A stretch of DNA of 64,000 bases from Sphaerolaimus hirsutus (Eukaryota > Nematoda > Chromadorea > Monhysterida > Sphaerolaimidae). A model generated the notes under the pieces. That model had not been told where the DNA came from. It was given only the letters and a program-made list of their open reading frames with translations, and ran no database searches. Below, in pieces: positions 43,447 to 53,666 of this stretch. The stretch spans positions 3,673,469-3,737,468 of the forward strand of contig OZ038453.1 in NCBI GenBank assembly GCA_964036195.1. Reading direction: 5' to 3'. Position numbers and translations under genes: made by a program. How positions within the stretch are numbered: position 1 is the stretch's first letter; each line of letters begins with the position of its first letter.

Positions 43447-46400
43447 CTAAGCGGGGTAATGGGAATTGGGGAGCGTGCAAAACAGCGTTCAGGCGTCTGT
43501 AATCAATTACCATCCGCTTTGCTCCATCCGGTTTGGATACCACCAGCGTGGGGGCACAATACGGGCTCGTACTGGGTTCCACGATGTCGTGCTCGATGAG
43601 GCATCTCAAATGATTTTCTAAGTATTGCTGATCATCCAGACTCAACCGGTACATTCTGCACGCAATTGGTTTTTTGTCCACTAATTGCAGCCGGTAGTCC
43701 ACTAATTCGCTGTAGCCGATGTCATACTTATGTCGGGCAAAAGCTTCTTTGTACTGCAAAATCACCTTTTTCAGTTCCTCTCTGCGTTTGTCCGTCAAAG
43801 TTTCTGGCACGGTGAATTCCATCACGTGTCCATCTGGGCATGCAACTTGCAATGGGGGTCCTAATTTGTCTTCGGCTACTTTGGGGGGAGGTTCAGTCGC
43901 TTGAACTTGTCGACACACATCTCTGTCATAACACTGCTTCACCCATTCAGCAGGGGGGTCTCCAGGTTTCACCTTCAGCACGCAGTCCACTGGTTCGACC
44001 ACTGCAATGCGCTGTCCTACCTGTAGCACTACGGGCTGGTTTCGTACATTTGCACATCTCACCTGAAACACGGGGGCACTGGTTTCATACGCCGCTGAAG
44101 CAGCCATAACTCCACAGCGTTCGCCTACCGTATCCAATCCCATGACCGTAAATAACTTTTCATCCATGGGGGCAGATAATTTCGCCGTCACTAGCGCTTC
44201 ATGTCTAGCCAGAATCTCTATTTTTTCGTTCACAATGGCGTAAATTCTGCGCTGCTGCACTTCCGGGTCGGGGTTATCAAATGGAATTATTGCGTTAGCC
44301 GTAGGGATTCGTAGTTCCCTTGCAGGTAGGTCTACTACCATGTGCTGCAGGACATCTGCGCCAATTAGAATTTCACCTGCTAATCCGTTCACTGCCTGAA
44401 ACACGATCCCGAAAGTGTGGTTTCCCATTGTTACCGGTATTTCCATTTGTCCCAGTACCAGAAGTTTCGAATCTGCTGCACACCTGAGGGCTCCAATAGG
44501 CGAGACTTCATCATGCTTAGTAGCTTTCTCCTTGTGTCGCATCAGCACGTCTCTGTTGCATAATGACCGCATGGCGCCGGTGTCCAGTAGACATCTCCGA
44601 TATTCTCTCCCATCGATGGTTATGGTAATGGATGGGCTGTAATACACGTGCACAATTTCTTCACGTCGATTGGCTACTTGATGTATGTTATCTCTTTCCT
44701 CCGTCGAAAAAGTGATCATGCACACCGATTCTTCTTCCAGATCGCATTTTCTGTTGATACTGTATTGTATAGCGGGAAAACGACGCGCGCCCGTGAGTGC
44801 GGGCATGCCACTTGGCATTCCCACGCACGGGTTAATTACCGTTCTTACCTTTACCTGTTCGCTAGGGCGGTCCTCAGCCAATTCGACAATGATATTGGAC
44901 TTTTCTTCTGTCTTTGGTCGCCTTTTGATTTTTTCCTTTGCCCTGTTCACCAAAGTCACGGCCATTTCCGGCGCTGCAGCCATGAGCGCGGCTAGTAAAT
45001 ATTGCATGGTGACTAGAGCACATATCAGGTAAATCCATACTTGCAGCCAGGTGCGCCAAGTGTCAAAATCCCACCATCCCAGCGCCAATACCGATTTTGC
45101 CAAAGTTCGATGCCTTTGCATGTGTGATTCCACCTTCGGCTCCGCCCCCTGCGTAATTTGCCGCACGATTGAATATGCATGCCATACGTCGTTTAGGGTG
45201 GTCGTCGGCAATAGTTCTGACAAGTTGTACATGGTTGTGGCGGCAAAAATCTGATGATGCACATCCTTAACCTTTTCCTGTTGCCATTTCTGCGGGAAAC
45301 TGTGTGTGTTATACATAGGTAAATGTTCCAGGCCGCCTACTTCCGGTAGATATTTGTACCACTGTTCATTTAACATTACCACACGATTGTGAGCATTGGT
45401 GCATGATCCCGGGATCGCTTGAAAGTGCAAAATGTTTGTCAACCGATTCATGTGCAACGTCACATTTTGCCCGTGTACACTAACTTGCACAGGTACTGTT
45501 TCATAGCATTCTGGAGACTTTTCCTCCTTCATGATCTCGTATGTTTTTACCGCGAAGCATTTGTGAACCAAAAATCCGTCCGGCGCGGGTTTGGCAATTA
45601 TTTCGTTATCATTCATGTACCAGCGGGCTGTCGTAGTGGCGTGTTCACTCATGGCCAGGCGCACAAATTCTTGGAAGTGTTGCACGTTCTTGCAGGTGGC
45701 TACGGCCTGTGCACGCATGGTTTGTTCTGCTGTTTCGTATACCGCCTGCATGCTGGCTGCTAATTGGCCTGCGCTCACTATTCCCAGCGTGGGTCGACCT
45801 TGTGCTCGTTTTTGTCTGACGCTTCGAATCACTGCCTTTTCAAATGGGGCCACTACTATATCCTGATCCGATTTCCATAGTCTGATGCCGCATGATTCAA
45901 CCTCTTCGTGTGCTCTGAAAGACAGTGATAGTGTATGATCATCGGCTAACCAGATATCCTGTCTAATGCGTCCATGCATTTCACGCCATTTTTCATAAGG
46001 GCATTCCGCCTTCGGGTTCGGTTTCCATGTTAATTGGCTGCCGTCTTCTAGCGTACATGCACCCATTTCATAATTGCACTTACTAACCTCACCCAGCGTG
46101 CTTTGCATGGTGTTGGCTCCATATCTCATTCGTACTTCCCCTCGAAACAGCCCACAGTGTGGTGTCGTTTCACTCACCCATTTGCAACAGTACAATCCAT
46201 GTCCTGAGTAGCTAACATTGGTGGGGTATTGGGTGTCCCATGCGTTGTCCAGGTCACTCACAGGGGTCATGGGCCCATTGTTGCATTTGTGATATTTAAT
46301 CATGCCTTCGCACTCGGCGGCGCCCACAGATCGGGGGTTAGAATCAAACTTTTCCAGCGTGACGTCGCCCCAGAAGTTCTGATACGTCCTTGCCGTTCTG

Positions 46401-49400
46401 GTAGAGGCCACACACCTGTGCGCTGCCGCACGATATTCTACCATATTTCGCTTGTATATTGTCAGTGTCAATTTTCGTGGCCGTTCTAATGACGCCGTAG
46501 TGTCAACAATAGCCGTGCAATTTGGTAGAGGGGGGTACGTGTATAAATCGTAGTGATCTGTCAAGTCACTGCAGAGCAGTGGAAACGAGGGCATGGTAGT
46601 CGCGCCCGCGCCCGGCAATAAAGCTAATCCCATTATAATTAACCCAACTGCCAATACAAAAAACAACGACTGTGCGACCTGGGGCATGTAGGGGGGTTCT
46701 GAGTATGCGCGTGGCGCGGGGCGCACCCCTTCCTCAGTAGACAGAAAACCCATATACCTGTCTATCTGGTTGCTGGAGTCAGTACGCGGCGGCAGTGCGG
46801 CCGGCGTGGCGTACAAAAACGGGTCCAAACTGATGTTCATGAGCACGTCCAAAGGCACCTCAGTCAGCGTGTCCGAGTGGTCGTCTGCAGGGCAATTAGG
46901 CCACAACGTACAGTTCGTTTCTCTCAAATCATGCATTCCGATCCTGCGTAGGAAGGCCAGCCAGGTAGTTCGAAATAGGTAACCTTTTTCAGTTCGCATG
47001 TATGCCCATGGTTTGATCCAGAATTCCCGCTCCTGCGCGAGCACATGCATTCCCGTAGTGCGCTGCTGCTCTTCGGGTGACTCTGGAACCAGTTCGTCAG
47101 GTTCCTCATCTTCTAATTCCAAGCCTTGCATCACAGGGATTAACTTATTAACGGGACGTATCATCATGCAGCGATCATCTTCACGCACATGCATGGTCAT
47201 TCCAGTCGTACTGGTCACTCGCGTGGGGTTCAGCGACTCTACGTGGGGGTTGCTTACCTGTACCGGTTGCATGTTATATTGTTGCATGCGCCCATCCGGT
47301 CCCATAGCCATCCAATTAGCTGGCGGCGTTTGATATGCCATCATCTGCGGTTGCATGTTCATATCGCCAGCTCTCTGTACCGTCTGCGCCGGCTGCACAG
47401 GCATCGGCTGAGCTGGTTGCCACTGCGGATATGCGTATTGCATGGGCATCATACCTGGTTGCATCGCTTGGGCTTGATCATTTCTCTGATAGCCACCACG
47501 TTGTCCTCCGCCGCGCCCACGTCCATTTCCTCTGGATGCTCCGCCGCCGCGGCTCCTTTTGAAATACTGTTCCCTTTGTTCTGGAGTTAGTTTGGGACAC
47601 TCATATCTGATGTGCTCTTCAGAGCCACATTCCCAACATCCTTTGTCAAATTTTCGTGGGGGCAATTTAGGGGGGTCCCTATTCAATCCCAAAAGTTTAC
47701 CTTCCAACGCGCCCAGTTGCGCTAATTTCTTCGCTATCTCTTGGTGCACAGAGTCGAATTTGGCAACACTCTCAGTCATTTTCTGTTCCATTGTCTCTAA
47801 CGTCTTGTCGGCCTGGGACGGCAGTCCAGCCATGGCGGGCATGTTTAGCGCCATCAACCTGTCCATTACCTTGTCTGTAGCGCTGGCAACCACATCCTGT
47901 TTGGATTTTTCTCCCTTATTCTGGCTCTGTTCTGCTTCCAGAAAGCTCTCTTGTGCGCGTGCGTTGTCAACCATCTCTTTCCAAGTGATAGACGCCGTGA
48001 CAGGTACATTGCGCCGAATTTCATTTCTCAGTCCTCCATGAAATTTTATCATGCACGTGTCACCTCGTTTTTCATGACCCATGCCTGGATAGGCGCGTTT
48101 TATCAATTTTTCCAAACGTACCGCCCATTCCAGTACCGACTCATCTGCGCCCTGTCGCGTCTCAAAAATCTCTCTCTGTGCGTGATGTTTGTCATTTGGA
48201 TTTTCATAGAATTTCTCCAGGGCTTGCATCATGTCCTTGTAGTTCAGGTCACGCAGTTCTCTGTATCGGGTGTTGAAAATGGCTCTGGCACTGCCTTTCA
48301 AAAACAATTTTACCAGCGGCTTCCGCTCCTGTAGTTTTATGCGCAGCGCATCACATACCGTGTCCCAGCTCCTTCTCCAGTCCCTGAAACCCTCATTTGG
48401 CTTGCCGCGAAAATATCCACATTGTTGTGCTAGGGCCGTAATGACTGCCGCATTGCTTTGTTCTAATTGCCAATTTTGTCCCGGGTCCGTGGGTCGCGCC
48501 ACTTCAGATGCAGCTGACGAGCTCCTGGAGGATGCTGGCGAACGGGATCGAGCGCGCCGCTGTGTAACAGTTCTCACCTGGTTTGTTCCAGCTGCCGACG
48601 GGGGCGCCGCTGGTGCCGTTGATGACTGTAAAGGCGCTGCTTGACCACTGGTCAGCACTATCGGCTGCTGGCCACTGGCCGGTGAATTTCCTCCCAGCGT
48701 CGCGTTCTGATTTTGTAGGGCTTGATTATGCTGCTGGTACGCAGTCGTCAGGTCAACTATATCATCGCCATGTAAGTTGTGGTGCGCTTCGAATTCCTGC
48801 AAATAATGTTCCACCCTAGGTACCTCGGCGACTGGGTCACTTCCCCATAAATTCATAGCAATTTTAATTAGTGTCACCATACGCAAGTCCCCTGGTTCAC
48901 CATTCTGTGAGAATGCGCCAACCGGTCTCGCCTGACTCATCATGTTTGCCCATTTCTTTGCGGCTTCACATGCCTTTTGGGGGGTCCATTGTGCACAGGA
49001 TGGCGTTGTTTGCACCGGGTCCAGGTCCATTATGGTAGCTTGGTAAATTAAATTCGTATTAGTGACCTTCGCGTATCTGTCTTCCAGCGCCGGGGCCGCC
49101 GTCTGGTTCGCGCCATTGTTTGTCATTCTGCTTGCGGGGCTGCTAATAGTTATCACGGGGGGGTTACTTGAAAATTCGGTCTTAATTAACTGGCGTCTAG
49201 CCTTTGCAGTTGCGCTCTGCGATCTCGACTGGTCGCTCGATAAGTTCCGACTGCTGTTGCCTGACACGTCTCTCGGCGTCGAAGTGCTCTTCGGGGGGCT
49301 TAACTGCAGCGCCGGGGAAGTGTCTCCACTCTGCGCCGCTGTCTCCAACAGTTCTGCTACGGTATTTTCAATCACGGGAAATTGATCTGCAGTAGCTCCA

Positions 49401-50002
49401 AGCTCAGCTGCAATCAAAGGATAATCACGTTGAATCGACGGCTGCCCTAGAGGCTCGCTGTCACCAACGTATCCGTCTGAACCAACTTCAGAACCCGATC
49501 GCACTCCAGGCGATATGGATGAGCTGCCCGCGCTCCAACCCAATGTCCTCCGAAGCTTAGACCACTTACCTGTCTTTCCTGCTTCCTTTCCTGCAGCTTG
49601 TCTGCTTGTCCCAGGCACCTCTTCAGCTTCTGCGCTGGACGTTAGCTGCCGTGCCGCTGTCGGTACAGCTGGCGTCTTCCACTGACTAAAACTGTCTGGC
49701 GCAGGCCCTGCGCCTTCAACCGTTGATAACCTGATTACCGGTGTATCCTCAGCTGTCTGTCCAGACCAGCGTTGACTTTCACTCTCCTCTAGCGCTTCCG
49801 GCGCTTCTGTTTCAGGGTTAACCGAATCGTTCGACTCACTGTCTCCTGCTTGACTCTCAGCTGCAGCAAGTTGTGCGTCCACTTCTTGCCCAGCCTTTTG
49901 TTGTCGCGCGCGCCTTTGTGCTTGTTTTTGCTTCTCCAACGCAGCGTGCCAAACTTGTTCTATGGTGTCCCCTTGTAAGCTTGCTGGCCCCCTCGATCTC
50001 AA
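43406..50002 (-). CDS. gag: Gag - envelope-like glycoprotein - protease - RT start polyprotein
   Basis: Residues are counted from 50002, which is TTG, not ATG. Residues 1-500 are Ser/Gln/Ala-rich. The Gag core is at about 530-650. A CCHC zinc knuckle is at 789-802, followed by an RG-rich RNA-binding stretch. A hydrophobic segment at about 1109-1132 ends in AGA, like a signal peptide. It is followed by a Cys-rich ectodomain with four N-glycosylation sequons, a furin-type RQKR at about 1395-1398 and a second membrane segment at about 1652-1676, so it is built like a cleaved viral envelope protein. The layout recalls chuvirus/mononegavirus-type glycoproteins (low confidence). The retropepsin DTGA is at 1807-1810. 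RT begins at about 2090 and stops at 43406 in KYF. The frame is open upstream to 50078 but has no ATG before 49126. Proteolytic separation of the parts is assumed. Confidence 0.88.
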   Translation of the reverse strand: MRSRGPASLQGDTIEQVWHAALEKQKQAQRRARQQKAGQEVDAQLAAAESQAGDSESNDSVNPETEAPEALEESESQRWSGQTAEDTPVIRLSTVEGAGPAPDSFSQWKTPAVPTAARQLTSSAEAEEVPGTSRQAAGKEAGKTGKWSKLRRTLGWSAGSSSISPGVRSGSEVGSDGYVGDSEPLGQPSIQRDYPLIAAELGATADQFPVIENTVAELLETAAQSGDTSPALQLSPPKSTSTPRDVSGNSSRNLSSDQSRSQSATAKARRQLIKTEFSSNPPVITISSPASRMTNNGANQTAAPALEDRYAKVTNTNLIYQATIMDLDPVQTTPSCAQWTPQKACEAAKKWANMMSQARPVGAFSQNGEPGDLRMVTLIKIAMNLWGSDPVAEVPRVEHYLQEFEAHHNLHGDDIVDLTTAYQQHNQALQNQNATLGGNSPASGQQPIVLTSGQAAPLQSSTAPAAPPSAAGTNQVRTVTQRRARSRSPASSRSSSAASEVARPTDPGQNWQLEQSNAAVITALAQQCGYFRGKPNEGFRDWRRSWDTVCDALRIKLQERKPLVKLFLKGSARAIFNTRYRELRDLNYKDMMQALEKFYENPNDKHHAQREIFETRQGADESVLEWAVRLEKLIKRAYPGMGHEKRGDTCMIKFHGGLRNEIRRNVPVTASITWKEMVDNARAQESFLEAEQSQNKGEKSKQDVVASATDKVMDRLMALNMPAMAGLPSQADKTLETMEQKMTESVAKFDSVHQEIAKKLAQLGALEGKLLGLNRDPPKLPPRKFDKGCWECGSEEHIRYECPKLTPEQREQYFKRSRGGGASRGNGRGRGGGQRGGYQRNDQAQAMQPGMMPMQYAYPQWQPAQPMPVQPAQTVQRAGDMNMQPQMMAYQTPPANWMAMGPDGRMQQYNMQPVQVSNPHVESLNPTRVTSTTGMTMHVREDDRCMMIRPVNKLIPVMQGLELEDEEPDELVPESPEEQQRTTGMHVLAQEREFWIKPWAYMRTEKGYLFRTTWLAFLRRIGMHDLRETNCTLWPNCPADDHSDTLTEVPLDVLMNISLDPFLYATPAALPPRTDSSNQIDRYMGFLSTEEGVRPAPRAYSEPPYMPQVAQSLFFVLAVGLIIMGLALLPGAGATTMPSFPLLCSDLTDHYDLYTYPPLPNCTAIVDTTASLERPRKLTLTIYKRNMVEYRAAAHRCVASTRTARTYQNFWGDVTLEKFDSNPRSVGAAECEGMIKYHKCNNGPMTPVSDLDNAWDTQYPTNVSYSGHGLYCCKWVSETTPHCGLFRGEVRMRYGANTMQSTLGEVSKCNYEMGACTLEDGSQLTWKPNPKAECPYEKWREMHGRIRQDIWLADDHTLSLSFRAHEEVESCGIRLWKSDQDIVVAPFEKAVIRSVRQKRAQGRPTLGIVSAGQLAASMQAVYETAEQTMRAQAVATCKNVQHFQEFVRLAMSEHATTTARWYMNDNEIIAKPAPDGFLVHKCFAVKTYEIMKEEKSPECYETVPVQVSVHGQNVTLHMNRLTNILHFQAIPGSCTNAHNRVVMLNEQWYKYLPEVGGLEHLPMYNTHSFPQKWQQEKVKDVHHQIFAATTMYNLSELLPTTTLNDVWHAYSIVRQITQGAEPKVESHMQRHRTLAKSVLALGWWDFDTWRTWLQVWIYLICALVTMQYLLAALMAAAPEMAVTLVNRAKEKIKRRPKTEEKSNIIVELAEDRPSEQVKVRTVINPCVGMPSGMPALTGARRFPAIQYSINRKCDLEEESVCMITFSTEERDNIHQVANRREEIVHVYYSPSITITIDGREYRRCLLDTGAMRSLCNRDVLMRHKEKATKHDEVSPIGALRCAADSKLLVLGQMEIPVTMGNHTFGIVFQAVNGLAGEILIGADVLQHMVVDLPARELRIPTANAIIPFDNPDPEVQQRRIYAIVNEKIEILARHEALVTAKLSAPMDEKLFTVMGLDTVGERCGVMAASAAYETSAPVFQVRCANVRNQPVVLQVGQRIAVVEPVDCVLKVKPGDPPAEWVKQCYDRDVCRQVQATEPPPKVAEDKLGPPLQVACPDGHVMEFTVPETLTDKRREELKKVILQYKEAFARHKYDIGYSELVDYRLQLVDKKPIACRMYRLSLDDQQYLENHLRCLIEHDIVEPSTSPYCAPTLVVSKPDGAKRMVIDYRRLNAVLHAPQFPLPRLDETVESLCSCKYF

Positions 50003-50096
50003 TTCCCTTTGGGGTGATTCGTTATCCGTGAAGCCGTTTTTGTAGAGGCGTTGATCAGGCGCCCCAGACAGAAAACTTTATGGCTTGCTTAGGAAA

Positions 50097-50114
50097 CCAC
50101 TCGCTACGCTACCA
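50097..50114 (-). other. Candidate primer-binding site
   Basis: On the minus strand, two bases after the 5' LTR, the sequence begins TGGTAGCGTAGCG. Its complement ends in CCA, as a tRNA 3' end would. I do not recognise which tRNA. Confidence 0.55.
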
Positions 50115-50116
50115 GT

Positions 50117-51787
50117 TGTCAGATATTTTACGTTTTTACTAATTTTACTAGTTTCCGTTTTTACCACAAAAATACGCCACTCGTCGAATTTTGCCGCGGC
50201 AGAGAATTGTAAATTCCGGTCCCTTTGCGCTTCTAATTGCGTGCGTAATTAAATAAATGATTGTTTTTATGGTACGGGGATTTTACACGCAAATCAGGAA
50301 CGGCGCCAGTACCCCTTGGGGTCCTGACAGTTCCTGAGGACGGACACGGCAACTTACCAATCCCTTTTCGTAATTGCAGCCGGCGGTTTACTTCGATTAA
50401 CTGTTAATAAGCCGTAATTAAAGTAAAGCCGAAATTAATAAAATTCAAATTAAAATTCAAGCAGTTAGTATGCTTCAGGGGGACCAAGTTGGATTCACGG
50501 GAACTTTATTTAGCAATATAATCAGAGTCAATTTCACAATAGCTCAAGTGAGTCGTATAGCCTCTAGTGGGTGAAAAAATGTAAAATCAGCGCGTTTTAT
50601 AATCACCAAAAATCTACCATAAGCAAAATGAATACTAAATCAAAGACACAACAATTAACCGTAATGAGCGAAATATAAGGCGAATTCAATGATCACTGGG
50701 AAACTGTTAACATAGCGTACAAGGCATAAGTAATTTAATTAAATGCGGGAAAAATAACTAATAAACGGGTGCAAACGTAAATTAAATCAAGCGTAAGGTA
50801 ACTGTGATTATTCAATGACGTAATTAAAATACAAATTATCTCGTAGGGAAGTGTCGGAAGCTGGGTTTCTATTCAGAGGTTACGGTACAATTTAGAGCAG
50901 GTGGTGTGACACATGTTATCAACCTGCGCCCCTTTAGGTGAGAAATATTTTATAGCGCGCCCGACCAAGGCCACAGAAAGAACGCTCACTTGCGGGGGTT
51001 GTTCAAGGTTATTGCATTGCCGGGTAAGGGTTGGAACTTCGGGCCTGAACACACGCCACTAGACACTAGCACTTGCGAGTTCACCATTCACCCTGGGTGA
51101 TAGGAATAATTAATTGGCACTGCTGTGCTCTTCACTGTAACTGTGCTCTGCATGTGTCTTGCAGTTGCATGCCGACAATAATTGCCGTTTGCCACTTTTC
51201 CACCCATTACCTAGTCCTAAATAAAAATGCACTTGGTCGGGGAATTTTCTGAATGTTATCTTTCGGGGCGTCTAGGCGTTTAACAGAGTCAACACCTTTT
51301 AGCTTAACTAGAAACATTAAAAGCCTTTCTAAACCATTCCCAGACACTGCACCCTTTTGACCAAAAATGTAAGCTTGATAAAACCTAAAAATTATAACAT
51401 TCGAAAGTACATATTGGGAAATACAAAAAGAAAACGAAAGTAATCACTTAATTAACTCAAAATGCGGGTAACCTAATTAGCTTAATTAATGAAACATGAA
51501 GTAAAAAGAAAAATTAGCATCACACGGGAAGTAATTACGTAATTAACGGAAAAGAAATAATTAATAAATTCATGGCCGCAGTAGTGTCCATTCGGGCGTA
51601 CCGTCCTGGGGCTGCGGCTTCGTTGGCGGATTTGCAGTGCACAGCGAACCGCACGTTCACTGTGACTTCCCTGTGCACCGCGGGCCGTCATTCGGTCACA
51701 CATGGTCGTTCTCGAGTCGTCGGGGTGTCTGCACAGAATTGTCGTTACGTTTTTACGCATGATTAGCTAGCCATATTTCCACCTACA
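50117..51787 (-). repeat. 5' LTR of the 17.5-kb element
   Basis: It carries the promoter for the minus-strand transcript. It is 1,671 bp. A 92-codon frame (51482-51760, with an identical copy at 35605-35883 in the 3' LTR) starts close to the LTR edge in its GC-rich part. I treat it as non-coding for now, because both copies are identical simply through LTR identity. Confidence 0.95.
50948..50954 (-). promoter_or_regulatory. Candidate TATA box in the 5' LTR
   Basis: TATAAAA on the minus strand in a GCGC context. A second TATAAAA lies at 50595-50601. Either could mark the start of R. Motif only. Confidence 0.35.
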
Positions 51788-51791
51788 ACCC

Positions 51792-52678
51792 ATTTGGTAG
51801 TCTGCCCTTAGATTCATTCAATTCATTGGCAATTCATCAGCAGAAACACTTAGTCATTGCTGCAGGCAGAGTTCACTAAGGCAGAGGCATTTCCGCTTTT
51901 TCCAGTGCATTATTGCACACACGCAGTAACTTGATTTGGTATGCAGTATTTTTGGTACTTTTTCAAACGCGTAACACCATACTGTGTGAAAAGCTTTTTT
52001 ACGCTTTTAGTACCCAGGTAATTCAGCCGGGAAAGCGTAATAAAGCGTATGGGTATTTTATGAAAGCGTAAGTGTAAGCGTAAGTATAAATACCCATTTA
52101 CCCGGGTATTTCATGTAAGCGTAAATACGCTTTCGCAACTCTGGTACACACATGCCAAAATTCAGACAAATCCAAAAAATTTATACACTCCCCCAAAGAA
52201 AATGCATCAGCACGTGTAACTGTCTCGCAAAAATTTTGTGCATGCTAATTTGGTGATAATTCTCCTAATTAACATGCAAACAACGCATACACACCAATGA
52301 TTCACTTTTGAAAAAAATTATTTTTTTTGTCAGGGACAGGTCCCCGGCCGGGGCCTGTGTAAATAGCCAGAAAGATGCCATTGATTTTCACATTAGCCCC
52401 GACATGAAATTACATCATATTCAATTATCAACAATTTTCGCTGAGCGGTAGACGAGTGATGTGCACGCGAACATAGTCGGACCTTACCCCCAACAAACTT
52501 ACTCCTTGAGAGGATGGCGGAGAGTCTCAACTATTCTGAATGCTAGTGTATTACCACCTCGACGTACCCCCGTTGAGTCCCCTGAAAATTGGTACTCTGA
52601 GAAAATAAAACCCCTGGGCCTGAGGGTATTTCGAGAAAACATGGGAGTTTCCTTTGGTGTAATTTATTACCTAATATA
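51792..52678. other. Transposon fragments, no gene
   Basis: A CAGAGTTG-family fragment (about 51940-52143) has TTACGC-type hexamers and ends GCAACTCTG. It is followed by the right part of a Mutator-like element (about 52144-52370) ending GGCCTGTGTAAATAGCC. The rest is unique, with no recognisable coding frame. Confidence 0.55.
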
Positions 52679-53188
52679 CCATGTTTCCACGAAATACCCC
52701 CTTCCCCCCTCGAAACACCCCCCCCCTCGAAATACCCCCCTCAAAATGGACACTATAAATTTATAACCCACCTCGAAATACCCCCCCCCCCTCAAAACGG
52801 ACACTATGAATTTATGACCCCCCCCCCTCGAAATACCCCCAAATAGGGTGTATAGAGAATGTAAATGACAAAAGCTACGGTTTGTGATCCGGGAAACGCA
52901 GAACACACGTCAAAACAATGACTGTGTTATGTTAGAACAGGGTTTTTACTGTCTATTTACGTACTTATATAACTCTATAGAGTCATATAAATGTCAGTTT
53001 TTGTTGCATTTTCGACATCTGTGTACGTTACAAACAACAATTTAGTACTAGGTAGTATTTACTTAGTACTTTAGTCAAAACATTTCTGGCAAAGTAATAA
53101 CCTCCTCAAAATACCCCCCTCGTTTAACTCCCTTCAAAATTCTCTATCTGAAAAGATAAACCCCCTGGGGGTATTTCGAGGAAATAAG
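52679..53188. mobile_element. CCGTATTTCC-family element, long copy
   Basis: It runs from CCATGTTTCCACGAAATACC to GGTATTTCGAGGAAATAAGG inside TA. It contains the uninterrupted core ACACACGTCAAAACAATGACTGTGTTATG, which is the target that was split in the copy at 54163-63095. Confidence 0.75.
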
Positions 53189-53327
53189 GTAGGTAAATAT
53201 TAGAGAAGATTTTTCTACAGCTGTATTGTTAATGATTTTCAACAAAGCTCGAATTCTATATAGCTAAACATGTTGCTTTATCTTCTAATTAATGAAAAAA
53301 TAATTGAAATCGCCCTCGGAATGTATA

Positions 53328-53666
53328 CCGTATTTCCTCGAAATACCCCACGGGGGTCATTGTTTCATAGTGCTCCCGAGAGGGGGGGGGGGGGGAACGA
53401 AGGGGGGGGGGGGGGTATTTCGAGGGGGGGGGGGGGTGATTATTTCGCCAGAAATTTTTTGAAATCCTAGTACAAAATCGTTGGTATGAACACTGTTCTA
53501 ACGTGATTCCGACATTGTTTTAACGTGTGTTCTGCACTACGCAGAACACAAAGTCCAGTATTTGTCATGTACGTTCTCTTTACACTCAATCTGGGGGGGG
53601 GGTATTTCGAGGGGGGGTGATTGTTTCATAGTGGTCTCGAGAGGGGGGTATTTCGAGGAAATACGG
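53328..53666. mobile_element. CCGTATTTCC-family element with very long G runs
   Basis: Perfect ends CCGTATTTCCTCGAAATACC and GTATTTCGAGGAAATACGG lie inside TA. Runs of 10-13 G occur at 53380-53440, and the GTGTTCTGCACTACGCAGAACACA core is present. Confidence 0.8.

Larger units (their letters stand above)
34240..51787 (-). mobile_element. 17.5-kb Ty3/gypsy LTR retrotransposon with envelope-like domain and helicase gene
   Basis: The element is bounded by TGTCAG...CCTACA LTRs and the 4-bp duplication ACCC (34236-34239 and 51788-51791). Transcription runs on the minus strand. The order is 5' LTR, primer-binding site, Gag-envelope-like-protease-RT start, rest of Pol, helicase ORF, 3' LTR. The LTRs differ at one position that I could find (G at 34748, A at 50625), so insertion is recent. 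The integrase carries a GPY motif and follows RNase H, which is the Ty3/gypsy order. It is about three times the usual length of a gypsy element, through the envelope-like and helicase regions and long LTRs. Confidence 0.95.

Noticed and set aside
44895..46690. Envelope-like domain as a baculovirus F / errantivirus-type envelope
   Set aside because: I see no hydrophobic fusion peptide directly after the RQKR site, as that family would have; the Cys-rich layout before and after the site fits other glycoprotein groups better.
43719..49395. Plus-strand ORFs of up to 160 codons opposite the Gag-envelope-Pol polyprotein
   Set aside because: They are antisense shadows without recognisable domains or spacing of their own.
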